21,730 bases of DNA from an uncultured Bacteroidales bacterium. Its GTDB lineage: Bacteria > Bacteroidota > Bacteroidia > Bacteroidales > Bacteroidaceae. The DNA lies in NCBI GenBank assembly GCA_945837185.1, contig CAMAMZ010000014.1:1-21730 (forward strand), read 5' to 3'. The notes below the pieces were generated by a model. That model was not told where the DNA came from and made no database searches. It saw nothing but the letters and a program-made list of their open reading frames with translations. A program made the position numbers and the translations under genes. Of this stretch, positions 6,798 to 13,833 are shown piece by piece (position 1 is the first letter of the stretch; each line of letters begins with the position of its first letter).

Positions 6798-9145
6798 ATA
6801 CACGAAAGAAAGTTATCACGCTCTGCATGGGTTGCCTGTTCCCTTTGGCAACCCTTGCGCAGTTCAACCCCAATATGCCTTATAACGAGCTCGACCAAAA
6901 CGGGCAGTTCACTCCTGCCGGAGAACGAAGGCAGCATACCGACAGTTTAGGAACCGATAAAGAAATACCTAAGGGTTTGAAGGTATGGACGGTTGACCGG
7001 AAATTTGGCGACATCGCACCTGCTACGCCCGATACCCTCTCGCACATGTTCATGAACAGCATCTTCACTACAGGCTTGAGGGGTGAATATAACACTACGG
7101 GCAACCTTGGTGCGCCACGCATCAACCGTATCTTTATCGACAGGAAAAGCGAGGGGCATTTCATCTTTACACAACCCTACCGCTATTTCCTGACACCCAT
7201 TTCCGATTTCCATTTCACAAACACCCTCTCGCCCATCACCAATATCACATTCAACACGGCTGGCGACCGCATCACCGGCGAAGACCATTTCACCGCCAAA
7301 TATGCTGTGAATGCGGGTAAACGTCTGGGTGTGGGCTTTAAGTTCGACTATCTGTACGGCAGAGGCTACTATGCCAGTCAAAGTACCTCACACTTCAACT
7401 ACAGCATGTATGGCTCTTATATCGGCGACCGCTATCAGGCGCACCTGCTGCTATCTACCAATCATCAGAAGGTGACGGAAAATGGTGGTATCTCAAACGA
7501 CGATTATATCGTTCACCCGGAAATGTTCTCGGAACAATTCGCTACCAACGATATTCCCACCGTACTGGAACGCAACTGGAACCGCAACGACAACTCGCAC
7601 ATCTTCCTTACACATCGTTATAGCGTGGGCTTCAAGCGAAAAGTCAAAATGACTGAAGAGGAAATTAAAGCCAGGAAGTTTGCTATGGAGGCAAAGAAAG
7701 ATGAGGAGAAACGTGAGGAGATGGAGAATGCCGATAAGGAGGCACGCAAACGTGGGGAGAAGATTGACCCGCGCGAAAGGGAGGAACGAATGAAAGAGGC
7801 GCCTCGCTTTGCCGGACGCCCCGAGAATGCCAAGATTGCGGGTAAGGAACCTACCGACTCGTTGAAACAGCCAGGCGACCGCATTAAAGTTGACGGTATG
7901 CTGGTCGCTGACTCGCTCAAAGCCCAAGCAGCCAAGGAGGTTGCCGACACGATGTGGATGAAGGATGAGTATGTGCCCGTAACAAGTTTTATCCATACCC
8001 TAGACTTCAGTACCTACAAACGTATTTATCAGGCCTACGCCACGCCCGAGAACTATTACGCACACGATTACGATATTGACAGTCGCTATCAGGGTGCCGA
8101 CTCGCTGTATGACAAGACACGCCATATGAGTCTGCGCAACACCTTCGCCATCTCGCTCCTTGAGGGATTCAACAAATGGGCCAAGGCGGGCGTAAAGGTG
8201 TATGCGGCACATGAGATGCGACGCTTTGTGCTGCCGGAGGCAAGTGGCACCACTACATGGAATGAGCAGAATGTATACATAGGCGGACAACTGTCGAAAA
8301 CGCAAGGCAACCTGCTGCGATACAACGCTACGGCAGAATTTGGCTTGACGGGAGAAGATGCCACTACCATAAAGGTTGACGCTACTGCCGACCTGCGACT
8401 GAAACTGCTGGGCGACACCGTATCGCTCCAGGCTGAAGGGTTCTTCCATCGTGTGAAACCCACCTTCTACTTCCGCCACTATCACAGCCGTCACTATATG
8501 TGGGACAACGATGGGTTGGACAATATTACCCATACCCGCATACAAGGCACCTTGAGTTGGACCAAAACACGCACAAAGTTGCGGGTGGCGGTTGACGAGA
8601 TGACCAACTACACTTATTTCGCACTCTCGCATGCGTTGAGCGAAAGTGGCGCACGCATCAACTATGATGTGAACGTAAGGCAGAGTGGTGCCATCAATCT
8701 GCTGACGGCACAGCTGATACAAGATTTTACGGTTGGTCCTTTGAACTGGGAGAATGTGGTGACATACCAGAAGTCGAGCGACAAGGATGCACTTCCCGTG
8801 CCCGACCTGAACATTTACACTAATCTCTATCTGCGGTTCAAGATTGCCAAGGTGCTACGATGCGACCTGGGTGCCGATGCCCGATACTTCACCAAATACT
8901 ATGCCCCCGACTATGCTCCGGGCTTAGGGCAATATGCCGTTCAGGAAGGTGACGACAAGGTTGAAGTGGGCAATTATCCTGTTGTGAATGTGTATGCAAA
9001 CTTCCACCTCAAACACACACGCTTCTTCGTCATGATGAGTCATGTGAACTCGGGCAAGGGAAGTAAGGAGTATTTCTTCACACCGCACTACCCGCTCAAC
9101 GACAGGATTCTGCGCTTTGGCTTGAGTTGGAATTTCTTTAACTGA
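6794..9145 (+). CDS. Putative outer-membrane porin (Bacteroidetes Porin_10-like)
   Basis: This is a beta-barrel outer-membrane protein of 783 residues. I place the start at ATG 6794 rather than the earlier in-frame ATG at 6767, because MNTRKKVITLCMGCLFPLATLAQ is a clean signal peptide and the ATG overlaps the preceding stop as ATGA. After it come segments typical of the Bacteroidetes 'putative porin' family: GLKVWTVDRKFGD, PDTLSHMFMNSIFTTGLRGE and GNLGAPRINRIFIDR. Many alternating amphipathic strands follow, ending with the strand RFGLSWNFFN, whose C-terminal aromatic suits BAM recognition. Residues about 285-365 form a highly charged Lys/Glu/Arg insert with helical character, unlike barrel strands and probably periplasmic or a plug/loop. 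Substrate is unknown. The menA start overlaps the stop. Confidence 0.87.
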   Translation: MNTRKKVITLCMGCLFPLATLAQFNPNMPYNELDQNGQFTPAGERRQHTDSLGTDKEIPKGLKVWTVDRKFGDIAPATPDTLSHMFMNSIFTTGLRGEYNTTGNLGAPRINRIFIDRKSEGHFIFTQPYRYFLTPISDFHFTNTLSPITNITFNTAGDRITGEDHFTAKYAVNAGKRLGVGFKFDYLYGRGYYASQSTSHFNYSMYGSYIGDRYQAHLLLSTNHQKVTENGGISNDDYIVHPEMFSEQFATNDIPTVLERNWNRNDNSHIFLTHRYSVGFKRKVKMTEEEIKARKFAMEAKKDEEKREEMENADKEARKRGEKIDPREREERMKEAPRFAGRPENAKIAGKEPTDSLKQPGDRIKVDGMLVADSLKAQAAKEVADTMWMKDEYVPVTSFIHTLDFSTYKRIYQAYATPENYYAHDYDIDSRYQGADSLYDKTRHMSLRNTFAISLLEGFNKWAKAGVKVYAAHEMRRFVLPEASGTTTWNEQNVYIGGQLSKTQGNLLRYNATAEFGLTGEDATTIKVDATADLRLKLLGDTVSLQAEGFFHRVKPTFYFRHYHSRHYMWDNDGLDNITHTRIQGTLSWTKTRTKLRVAVDEMTNYTYFALSHALSESGARINYDVNVRQSGAINLLTAQLIQDFTVGPLNWENVVTYQKSSDKDALPVPDLNIYTNLYLRFKIAKVLRCDLGADARYFTKYYAPDYAPGLGQYAVQEGDDKVEVGNYPVVNVYANFHLKHTRFFVMMSHVNSGKGSKEYFFTPHYPLNDRILRFGLSWNFFN

Positions 9146-10104
9146 TGCAACGCACGAAAGCTTACACGATGCTATACACCAATTCTTGGAAAGCCTGGGT
9201 GTTGGCCGCACGCCCCAAGACCCTCATGGCCGCTGTGGTACCCGTAATGATAGCTGCCGCCTTTTGCTTTTACGACCATAGCGGGCGTCAAGGCACATGG
9301 ATTCCTTTATTGCTCTGCTTTCTCTTTGCCGTAATCATGCAGATTGACGCAAACTTTGTAAACGACTATTTCGACAATCTCCACGGTAACGACAGTCCTG
9401 CTACACGGTTGGGTCCACCCAGAGCTTGCGCTGAAGGATGGGTAACCCCACGGGCCATGCGCAATGCCATTATCGCCACAACGGCATTTGCCAGCATCAT
9501 AGGCTTACTGACCGTTCTTTGCTATGGCGACATCTATTTCATTCTTATCGGCATAGCGTGCATTGCAGGGTGTTTCCTCTATACGCTTTGGTTCTCCTAT
9601 CATGCCATGGGCGATGTGCTTGTTGTCCTGTTCTTTGGCATAGTGCCCGTATGCGGCACTTATTATTTGGCTACAGGTATTGCGCTGCCAACACACATTG
9701 TGATTGCCTCCATTGCCTGTGGTATGATGATTGACGCCCTTCTGTTGGTAAACAATTTCCGTGACTGCGATGTTGACCGTGCCAACGGAAAGTACACATT
9801 GGTGGTATATACGGGTCGCACATGGGGAGGAAGACTCAACATGATGGCAGGATGGTTGTCGGCACTCCTTATGCTGATGGCCATTGTCATGCAGCCAATA
9901 AGCATCATAGCCCTGACAGCCGTATTGCTTGTATTCGCACCTTTTGTCTGCATGCACACAGCCACAGCCCTACAGTTGCCTAAGGCACAAGGAAAGGATT
10001 CCTATAACCGTATCTTGGCGCATACCGCCCGAAACATTTTCCTCTTCGGATTGACCACCATCACCGCCTTAGCTGTAGCCGGCATTACCAATTCGGTTCT
10101 ATGA
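9145..10104 (+). CDS. menA: 1,4-dihydroxy-2-naphthoate polyprenyltransferase
   Basis: MenA attaches the polyprenyl chain to 1,4-dihydroxy-2-naphthoate in menaquinone synthesis, in the inner membrane. The 319-residue, largely hydrophobic protein is a UbiA-superfamily member. ARPKTL near the start (21-26), the first Asp motif NDYFD (73-77) followed by RLGPPRA, and the second Asp motif NNFRDCDVDRANGK (203 onward) bind the prenyl diphosphate through Mg2+. About nine transmembrane segments are visible. The ATG at 9145 overlaps the porin stop as TGATG; a second in-frame ATG at 9169 would give MLYTNSWKAW and is an acceptable alternative. No other men genes are in the window, so it is detached from the rest of the pathway and coupled to a porin gene instead. 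Confidence 0.94.
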   Translation: MQRTKAYTMLYTNSWKAWVLAARPKTLMAAVVPVMIAAAFCFYDHSGRQGTWIPLLLCFLFAVIMQIDANFVNDYFDNLHGNDSPATRLGPPRACAEGWVTPRAMRNAIIATTAFASIIGLLTVLCYGDIYFILIGIACIAGCFLYTLWFSYHAMGDVLVVLFFGIVPVCGTYYLATGIALPTHIVIASIACGMMIDALLLVNNFRDCDVDRANGKYTLVVYTGRTWGGRLNMMAGWLSALLMLMAIVMQPISIIALTAVLLVFAPFVCMHTATALQLPKAQGKDSYNRILAHTARNIFLFGLTTITALAVAGITNSVL

Positions 10105-10108
10105 AGAT

Positions 10109-10279
10109 AGTATCGGCTAAAAAGCATACACGATAAAGACATCGGCAAGAATACGATAAAAGCATTGGACTATACATATACGATGCAGGCGTAGGCCATA
10201 AAGTTTATACGATAAAAGCGTAGGAATATACTATACGAAGCAAGCGTAGGCCCAAAAAGAATATACGATGAATACGTTG
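10109..10279. repeat. Degenerate direct repeat array running into the HD gene start
   Basis: Units resembling ATACGATAAAAGCGTAGG recur every 23-30 bases, at 10128, 10151, 10178, 10207, 10233 and 10263. A weaker unit lies at about 10109. The best copies are 10151-10168, 10207-10224 and 10233-10250. The last unit (10263-10279, ATACGATGAATACGTTG) contains the ATG start at 10268, so repeat and coding sequence overlap. Units share the AAAAGC(G)T(N)G core with the array after thrC. No TAnnTTTG promoter was found here. Confidence 0.75.
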
Positions 10280-10909
10280 AATCTTGAGATTGTTTCCTTT
10301 GTGGAAACACAGATTTTGCCCCGATATGCCGCTTTTGGCAAGAGTCATGGCATTGCCCATGTGCAACGCGTCATAGCCAATAGTATTGAACTGGCACGCA
10401 TTGTTGGGGCAGATGTAAACATGGCTTATGTGATTGCAGCCTATCATGATTTGGGTATGAGCGGAGAGCGTGCCATTCATCACATCATTGGCGGAAAGAT
10501 TCTCTTTACAGATGCCCGTTTAAAGAAATGGTTCTCGCCCGAACGCCTGAAGATTATGCGTGAGGCCATAGAAGACCATCGCGCTTCGGCAAGTCGCCAA
10601 CCGCGTTCCATCTACGGCAAGATTGTTGCCGAGGCTGACAGAGATCTCGATACAGAGGTCATTTTCCGCAGGGCCATTCAGTTTGGTTTGGAACGTTATC
10701 CGGAAAAGGACAAGGAAGCGCAATGGGAACGCTTCCGCCAACACATGCAAGAGAAGTATGCAAGGGGTGGCTATGTCAGGCTATGGATTCCCAATTCCCC
10801 CAACAGATTGCATTTGATGGAGATACAGGCTATTATTGACAATCCGTTGCTCTTGCGCCAATGGTTCGACCGTCTCTATACGGAAGAAAAAGAAGAGACG
10901 CATCTGTAA
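10268..10909 (+). CDS. HD-domain metal-dependent phosphohydrolase
   Basis: This is a 213-residue cytoplasmic protein with the HD-superfamily metal ligands in order: H27 and H31 (SHGIAHVQRV), H60-D61 (AAYHDLGMSGER), the H71-H72 pair, and D124 in KIVAEADRDLD. It resembles small bacterial HD hydrolases that act on nucleotides or phosphorylated metabolites. The substrate cannot be told from sequence. The ATG at 10268 lies within the last unit of the upstream repeat array. An upstream start is unlikely because no longer conserved N-terminus is seen. The gene is flanked by repeats on the left and by two hairpin terminators on the right, so it looks monocistronic. Confidence 0.85.
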   Translation: MNTLNLEIVSFVETQILPRYAAFGKSHGIAHVQRVIANSIELARIVGADVNMAYVIAAYHDLGMSGERAIHHIIGGKILFTDARLKKWFSPERLKIMREAIEDHRASASRQPRSIYGKIVAEADRDLDTEVIFRRAIQFGLERYPEKDKEAQWERFRQHMQEKYARGGYVRLWIPNSPNRLHLMEIQAIIDNPLLLRQWFDRLYTEEKEETHL

Positions 10910-10931
10910 AACCCTCATCCCACACCCATAC

Positions 10932-10966
10932 GCATTGAAACGTCTGAAGTTGCAATGCACCTTTTT
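10932..10966 (+). terminator. Intrinsic terminator after the HD gene
   Basis: GCATTGAAAC (10932-10941) and GTTGCAATGC (10949-10958) form a 10-bp stem with one mismatch and a 7-nt loop. It is followed by ACC and five Ts (10962-10966). It starts 23 bases after the stop codon. Confidence 0.65.
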
Positions 10967-10999
10967 CAACCTGTTTGAGCAAGTCTTTGACATTCATAC

Positions 11000-11026
11000 A
11001 GAAGCCCGGTATCACACCGGGCTTCT
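11000..11026. terminator. Bidirectional hairpin terminator between convergent genes
   Basis: AGAAGCCCGGT (11000-11010) and ACCGGGCTTCT (11016-11026) form a perfect 11-bp stem with loop ATCAC. It lies between the HD gene (plus) and the phosphoglucomutase gene (minus). Flanks are AT-rich on the right (TATACTAATATTTAA), but there is no strict T-run. A decayed copy of the 3' half, GTATCACACCGAGCT, is at 11051-11065. Bases 11066-11133 are AT-rich with nothing further recognised. Confidence 0.7.
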
Positions 11027-11133
11027 ATACTAATATTTAAATCAAGCGCAGTATCACACCGAGCTACATGATTAATTAAACATGAAAAAAATATTTGTTT
11101 TATTCAAACTAGTCATGTAACAAACTCTGCTGA

Positions 11134-12879
11134 TTACAGATTCAAGCTCTTCTTGATAGCTTCGATTTTTGCCACACCATCCTGTGAGCACTTCTCGTAG
11201 CAGCCGGCACACTTCATAGTACCCTTCACCTCGATATAGAACTTGATCTTGGGCTCTGTACCAGAAGGACGAACACTCACCTTGGTACCGTCAGAGCAGA
11301 ACCATTGCAATACGTTGCTCGTTGTAGGCATATCGATAGCGCATGTTGTGCCATCAGCATGTGTTTCAACAAGCGATTGGAAATCCTTCCAAACAGCGAT
11401 AGGACTACCACCCAATTCCTTCGGAGGATTATTACGGAAGTTGGTCATCATCTGTTTGATTTCGTCGGCACCCGTCTTACCAGGACGCGTTACATTAACT
11501 GTGAACTCCTTGCTGAAACCATACTCCACATAAATTTGCATCAACAGGTCGTATAAAGTCTTGCCCTGATCCTTTGCCCATGCAGCAATCTCGCAGATAA
11601 GACAGATAGAAGCAGGAGCATCCTTGTCGCGAACCTTGTCGTAGGGCAGGAAGCCGAAGCTCTCCTCACCACCACCAATATATTTCTGCTTGCCTTCCGA
11701 CAACGCAATTTCACGTGCAATCCACTTGAAACCTGTATAGCAGTCACGCAGTTCCACATTGTTACGCTTAGCAATTTCAGCGATAACCTCCGTCGTAACG
11801 ATCGTCTTAACGAGGAAGTCTGTGGGCTTGAGCTGACCAAGCTTCTTCTTGTTCTCAATGATATAGTAAGAGAACATCATGGCAGTCTGGTTACCATTGA
11901 TGATCACCCACTCGCCCTTGCTGTCACGACAAACGATGGCCAGACGGTCGGCATCGGGGTCGGTAGCCACTACAAGGTCGGCATTGAGTTTGGTTCCCAG
12001 TTTCATACCCAAAGTCATAGCTTCAGAATTCTCAGGGTTCGGAGAAACAACGGTGGGGAAGTTGCCATCAACCACCATCTGCTCAGGAACCACATGGATA
12101 TTCTGGAATCCCCATGAGCGCAGGCAGAGAGGCACAATCACACGTCCTGTGCCATGCATAGCAGAATAAACGATGTTCAAATCCTTCTGGCGGTTGATAA
12201 CCTCTTGGTCGATGAGAGCCTCATGCACGGCAGTCATATAATCATAGTCCATTTCACCACCAATGATTTCAATCTTATCCCAATCGGGTTCAAACTTCAC
12301 ATCGGCAATCGTTACACGGTTCACCTCGTCGATGATACCCTTGTCGTGCGGAGCCAGCACCTGAGCACCATCAGCCCAATATGCCTTATAACCGTTATAC
12401 TCTTTGGGGTTGTGACTGGCTGTAACGTTCACACCTGCCTTGGCACCCAACTGACGGATGGCAAAAGAAATTTCAGGTGTAGGACGCAAGCTCTCAAAGA
12501 GATAAACCTTGATGCCATTGGCAGAGAAGATGTTTGCTACTGTTTCAGCAAACAGGCGAGAGTTGTTGCGACAGTCGTGACCTACCACTACACTCAGTCC
12601 TTCCTCACCGGGGAAAGCCTTCAGAATGTAGTTGGCAAAGCCCTGTGTTGCCATACCCACGATGTACTTGTTCATGCGGTTGGTTCCTACGCCCATAATG
12701 CCGCGCAAACCACCAGTACCAAATTCCAGATTCTGATAGAAAGCATCAATCAACGCCGACTTGTCGTCAGCTTCGAGCATTGCTTTCACTTCACTACGAG
12801 TCTCTTCATCAAAAGCAGGGGCCAGCCATTCCTGGGCACGTGCTTCGCATTGTGCTATAAGTGCTGCGTTGTTGTCCAT
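11134..12879 (-). CDS. Phosphoglucomutase / phosphomannomutase family phospho-sugar mutase
   Basis: This cytoplasmic alpha-D-phosphohexomutase interconverts hexose-1- and hexose-6-phosphates (glucose most likely; phosphopentomutase activity is possible). The chosen ATG at 12879 gives MDNNAALIAQ and 581 residues, the length of PgcA-type enzymes. The frame extends upstream to 12954, but that extension crosses the promoter and is unlikely to be translated. Motifs in order: the catalytic phosphoserine loop VTASHNPKEYNGYK (S155), the Mg2+ loop ATDPDADRL, the sugar-specificity loop GGGEESFGF, and the phosphate-binding VRPSGTEPKIKFY near the end. An odd tail holds clustered cysteines C557, C560 and C564 (KCAGCYEKC). 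The gene is monocistronic, divergent from DUF4491-rlmH and convergent with the HD gene. Confidence 0.94.
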   Translation of the reverse strand: MDNNAALIAQCEARAQEWLAPAFDEETRSEVKAMLEADDKSALIDAFYQNLEFGTGGLRGIMGVGTNRMNKYIVGMATQGFANYILKAFPGEEGLSVVVGHDCRNNSRLFAETVANIFSANGIKVYLFESLRPTPEISFAIRQLGAKAGVNVTASHNPKEYNGYKAYWADGAQVLAPHDKGIIDEVNRVTIADVKFEPDWDKIEIIGGEMDYDYMTAVHEALIDQEVINRQKDLNIVYSAMHGTGRVIVPLCLRSWGFQNIHVVPEQMVVDGNFPTVVSPNPENSEAMTLGMKLGTKLNADLVVATDPDADRLAIVCRDSKGEWVIINGNQTAMMFSYYIIENKKKLGQLKPTDFLVKTIVTTEVIAEIAKRNNVELRDCYTGFKWIAREIALSEGKQKYIGGGEESFGFLPYDKVRDKDAPASICLICEIAAWAKDQGKTLYDLLMQIYVEYGFSKEFTVNVTRPGKTGADEIKQMMTNFRNNPPKELGGSPIAVWKDFQSLVETHADGTTCAIDMPTTSNVLQWFCSDGTKVSVRPSGTEPKIKFYIEVKGTMKCAGCYEKCSQDGVAKIEAIKKSLNL

Positions 12880-12921
12880 AGTCTTACTAACTAATGTGTA
12901 ATAAATTGTTATAGTTTGTTG

Positions 12922-12929
12922 CAAAGATA
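12922..12929 (-). promoter_or_regulatory. Bacteroidetes -7 element for the phosphoglucomutase gene
   Basis: On the minus strand this reads TATCTTTG (TAnnTTTG) followed by C, 43 bases before the ATG at 12879. A minus-strand TTTG lies upstream but at about 14 bases, shorter than the usual 19-21. Confidence 0.55.
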
Positions 12930-12972
12930 ACAATTTAATCGAACAAACTTGCATGTTGAGCTATTTTTTTTG

Positions 12973-12980
12973 TATTTTTG
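12973..12980 (+). promoter_or_regulatory. Bacteroidetes -7 element for the DUF4491-rlmH pair
   Basis: TATTTTTG followed by C fits TAnnTTTG, 33 bases before the ATG at 13014. It lies within a perfect 8-bp inverted repeat GTATTTTT (12972-12979) / AAAAATAC (12986-12993), which may be an operator or simply AT-rich symmetry. Confidence 0.5.
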
Positions 12981-13013
12981 CACATAAAAATACAAATTGT
13001 CATTAAATAAACT

Positions 13014-13295
13014 ATGTATTTTACGGGAATCATCATTGCAGCATGTACTTTTGCCATCATTGGCATCTTTCATCCTGTTGTCATCAAGACCGAATATCAT
13101 TTTGGCACCAAACCTTGGTGGCTGTTCCTGCTGGCCGGAATAGGGTGTGTGGGGGCATCGTTGTGTGTGGAAGAAGTGATTGCTTCTACCCTACTTGGTG
13201 TTACAGGTGCCTGCTTCCTGTGGTCAATAGGTGAACTCTTCGAGCAGAGGAAACGTGTGGAAAAGGGCTGGTTTCCGAAAAAGAAAAAAGCATGA
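13014..13295 (+). CDS. DUF4491 family small membrane protein
   Basis: This is a 93-residue protein with three hydrophobic segments: FTGIIIAACTFAIIGIFHP, WWLFLLAGIGCVGASLCV and STLLGVTGACFLWSIGEL. It ends in a conserved-looking cytoplasmic tail, RKRVEKGWFPKKKKA. The pattern fits the Bacteroidetes DUF4491 family, recognised from memory. Function is unknown. Its stop codon overlaps the rlmH start (ATGA at 13292-13295), so the two are translationally coupled and probably share the promoter at 12973. Overlap with an rRNA methyltransferase does not by itself suggest a role in translation. Confidence 0.85.
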   Translation: MYFTGIIIAACTFAIIGIFHPVVIKTEYHFGTKPWWLFLLAGIGCVGASLCVEEVIASTLLGVTGACFLWSIGELFEQRKRVEKGWFPKKKKA

Positions 13296-13762
13296 AGACG
13301 CTGTTGATAATGGTCGGAAAGACCACCGGACAACTCTATACGGATGCCATAGCCGATTATGCGGCACGCATCACACATTACATGCCGTTTGAAGTTGTAG
13401 TGATTCCTGAATTGAAAGCCACTCGCAACCTCAGCGAAGCGCAGCAGAAAGAACGCGAAGGCGAAGCCATCGGGAAGTTGCTACAACCCGCAGATACCGT
13501 TGTTCTGCTCGACGAGAGAGGGAAAGAACCCAGGAGTGTGGAACTGGCGGAATGGCTGAGCAAATGGCGGCAGAACTCCAAGCGTTTGGTTTTTGTGATA
13601 GGAGGCCCCTATGGCTTTTCGCCTGACGTTTATGCGCGGGCGGATTACAAATTGAGTTTATCGCGACTCACATTCTCGCACCAAATGGTACGTTTGATTT
13701 TTGTTGAACAACTCTATAGGGCTTGCTCCATCATCAAAGGCGACCCCTATCATCATGAGTGA
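13292..13762 (+). CDS. rlmH: 23S rRNA (pseudouridine1915-N3)-methyltransferase RlmH
   Basis: RlmH is a SPOUT-class methyltransferase that methylates pseudouridine 1915 in helix 69 of 23S rRNA on assembled ribosomes, using S-adenosylmethionine. The 156-residue length is typical. Supporting motifs are VVLLDERGKEPRS, the SAM-pocket segment FVIGGPYGFSPDV, and the highly conserved C-terminus LSRLTFSHQMVRLIFVEQLY followed by RACSIIKGDPYHHE. It overlaps the DUF4491 gene by four bases. There are 71 bases to the next gene, containing an alternating TA tract (about 13789-13800) and no clear promoter. Confidence 0.96.
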   Translation: MKTLLIMVGKTTGQLYTDAIADYAARITHYMPFEVVVIPELKATRNLSEAQQKEREGEAIGKLLQPADTVVLLDERGKEPRSVELAEWLSKWRQNSKRLVFVIGGPYGFSPDVYARADYKLSLSRLTFSHQMVRLIFVEQLYRACSIIKGDPYHHE

Positions 13763-13833
13763 AAACGCATCCGCATATTTCCACCTTATTATATATATAT
13801 GGCAACAGATATTAATCATATAATACACAAACC

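Noticed and set aside
10836..11033. 65-codon plus-strand frame over the HD gene end
   Set aside because: It crosses both hairpin terminators and has no coding character.
12154..12894. 246-codon plus-strand frame opposite the phosphoglucomutase gene
   Set aside because: No family resemblance, and the minus-strand enzyme is intact through the whole region.
12880..12954. Upstream extension of the phosphoglucomutase frame
   Set aside because: It contains the TATCTTTG promoter element and is not conserved-looking protein; MDNNAALIAQ is a better start.
13689..13696. TACGTTTG inside rlmH as a promoter for the GH92 gene
   Set aside because: It matches TAnnTTTG but lies in conserved coding sequence with no -33 partner and 137 bases from the start; likely chance.
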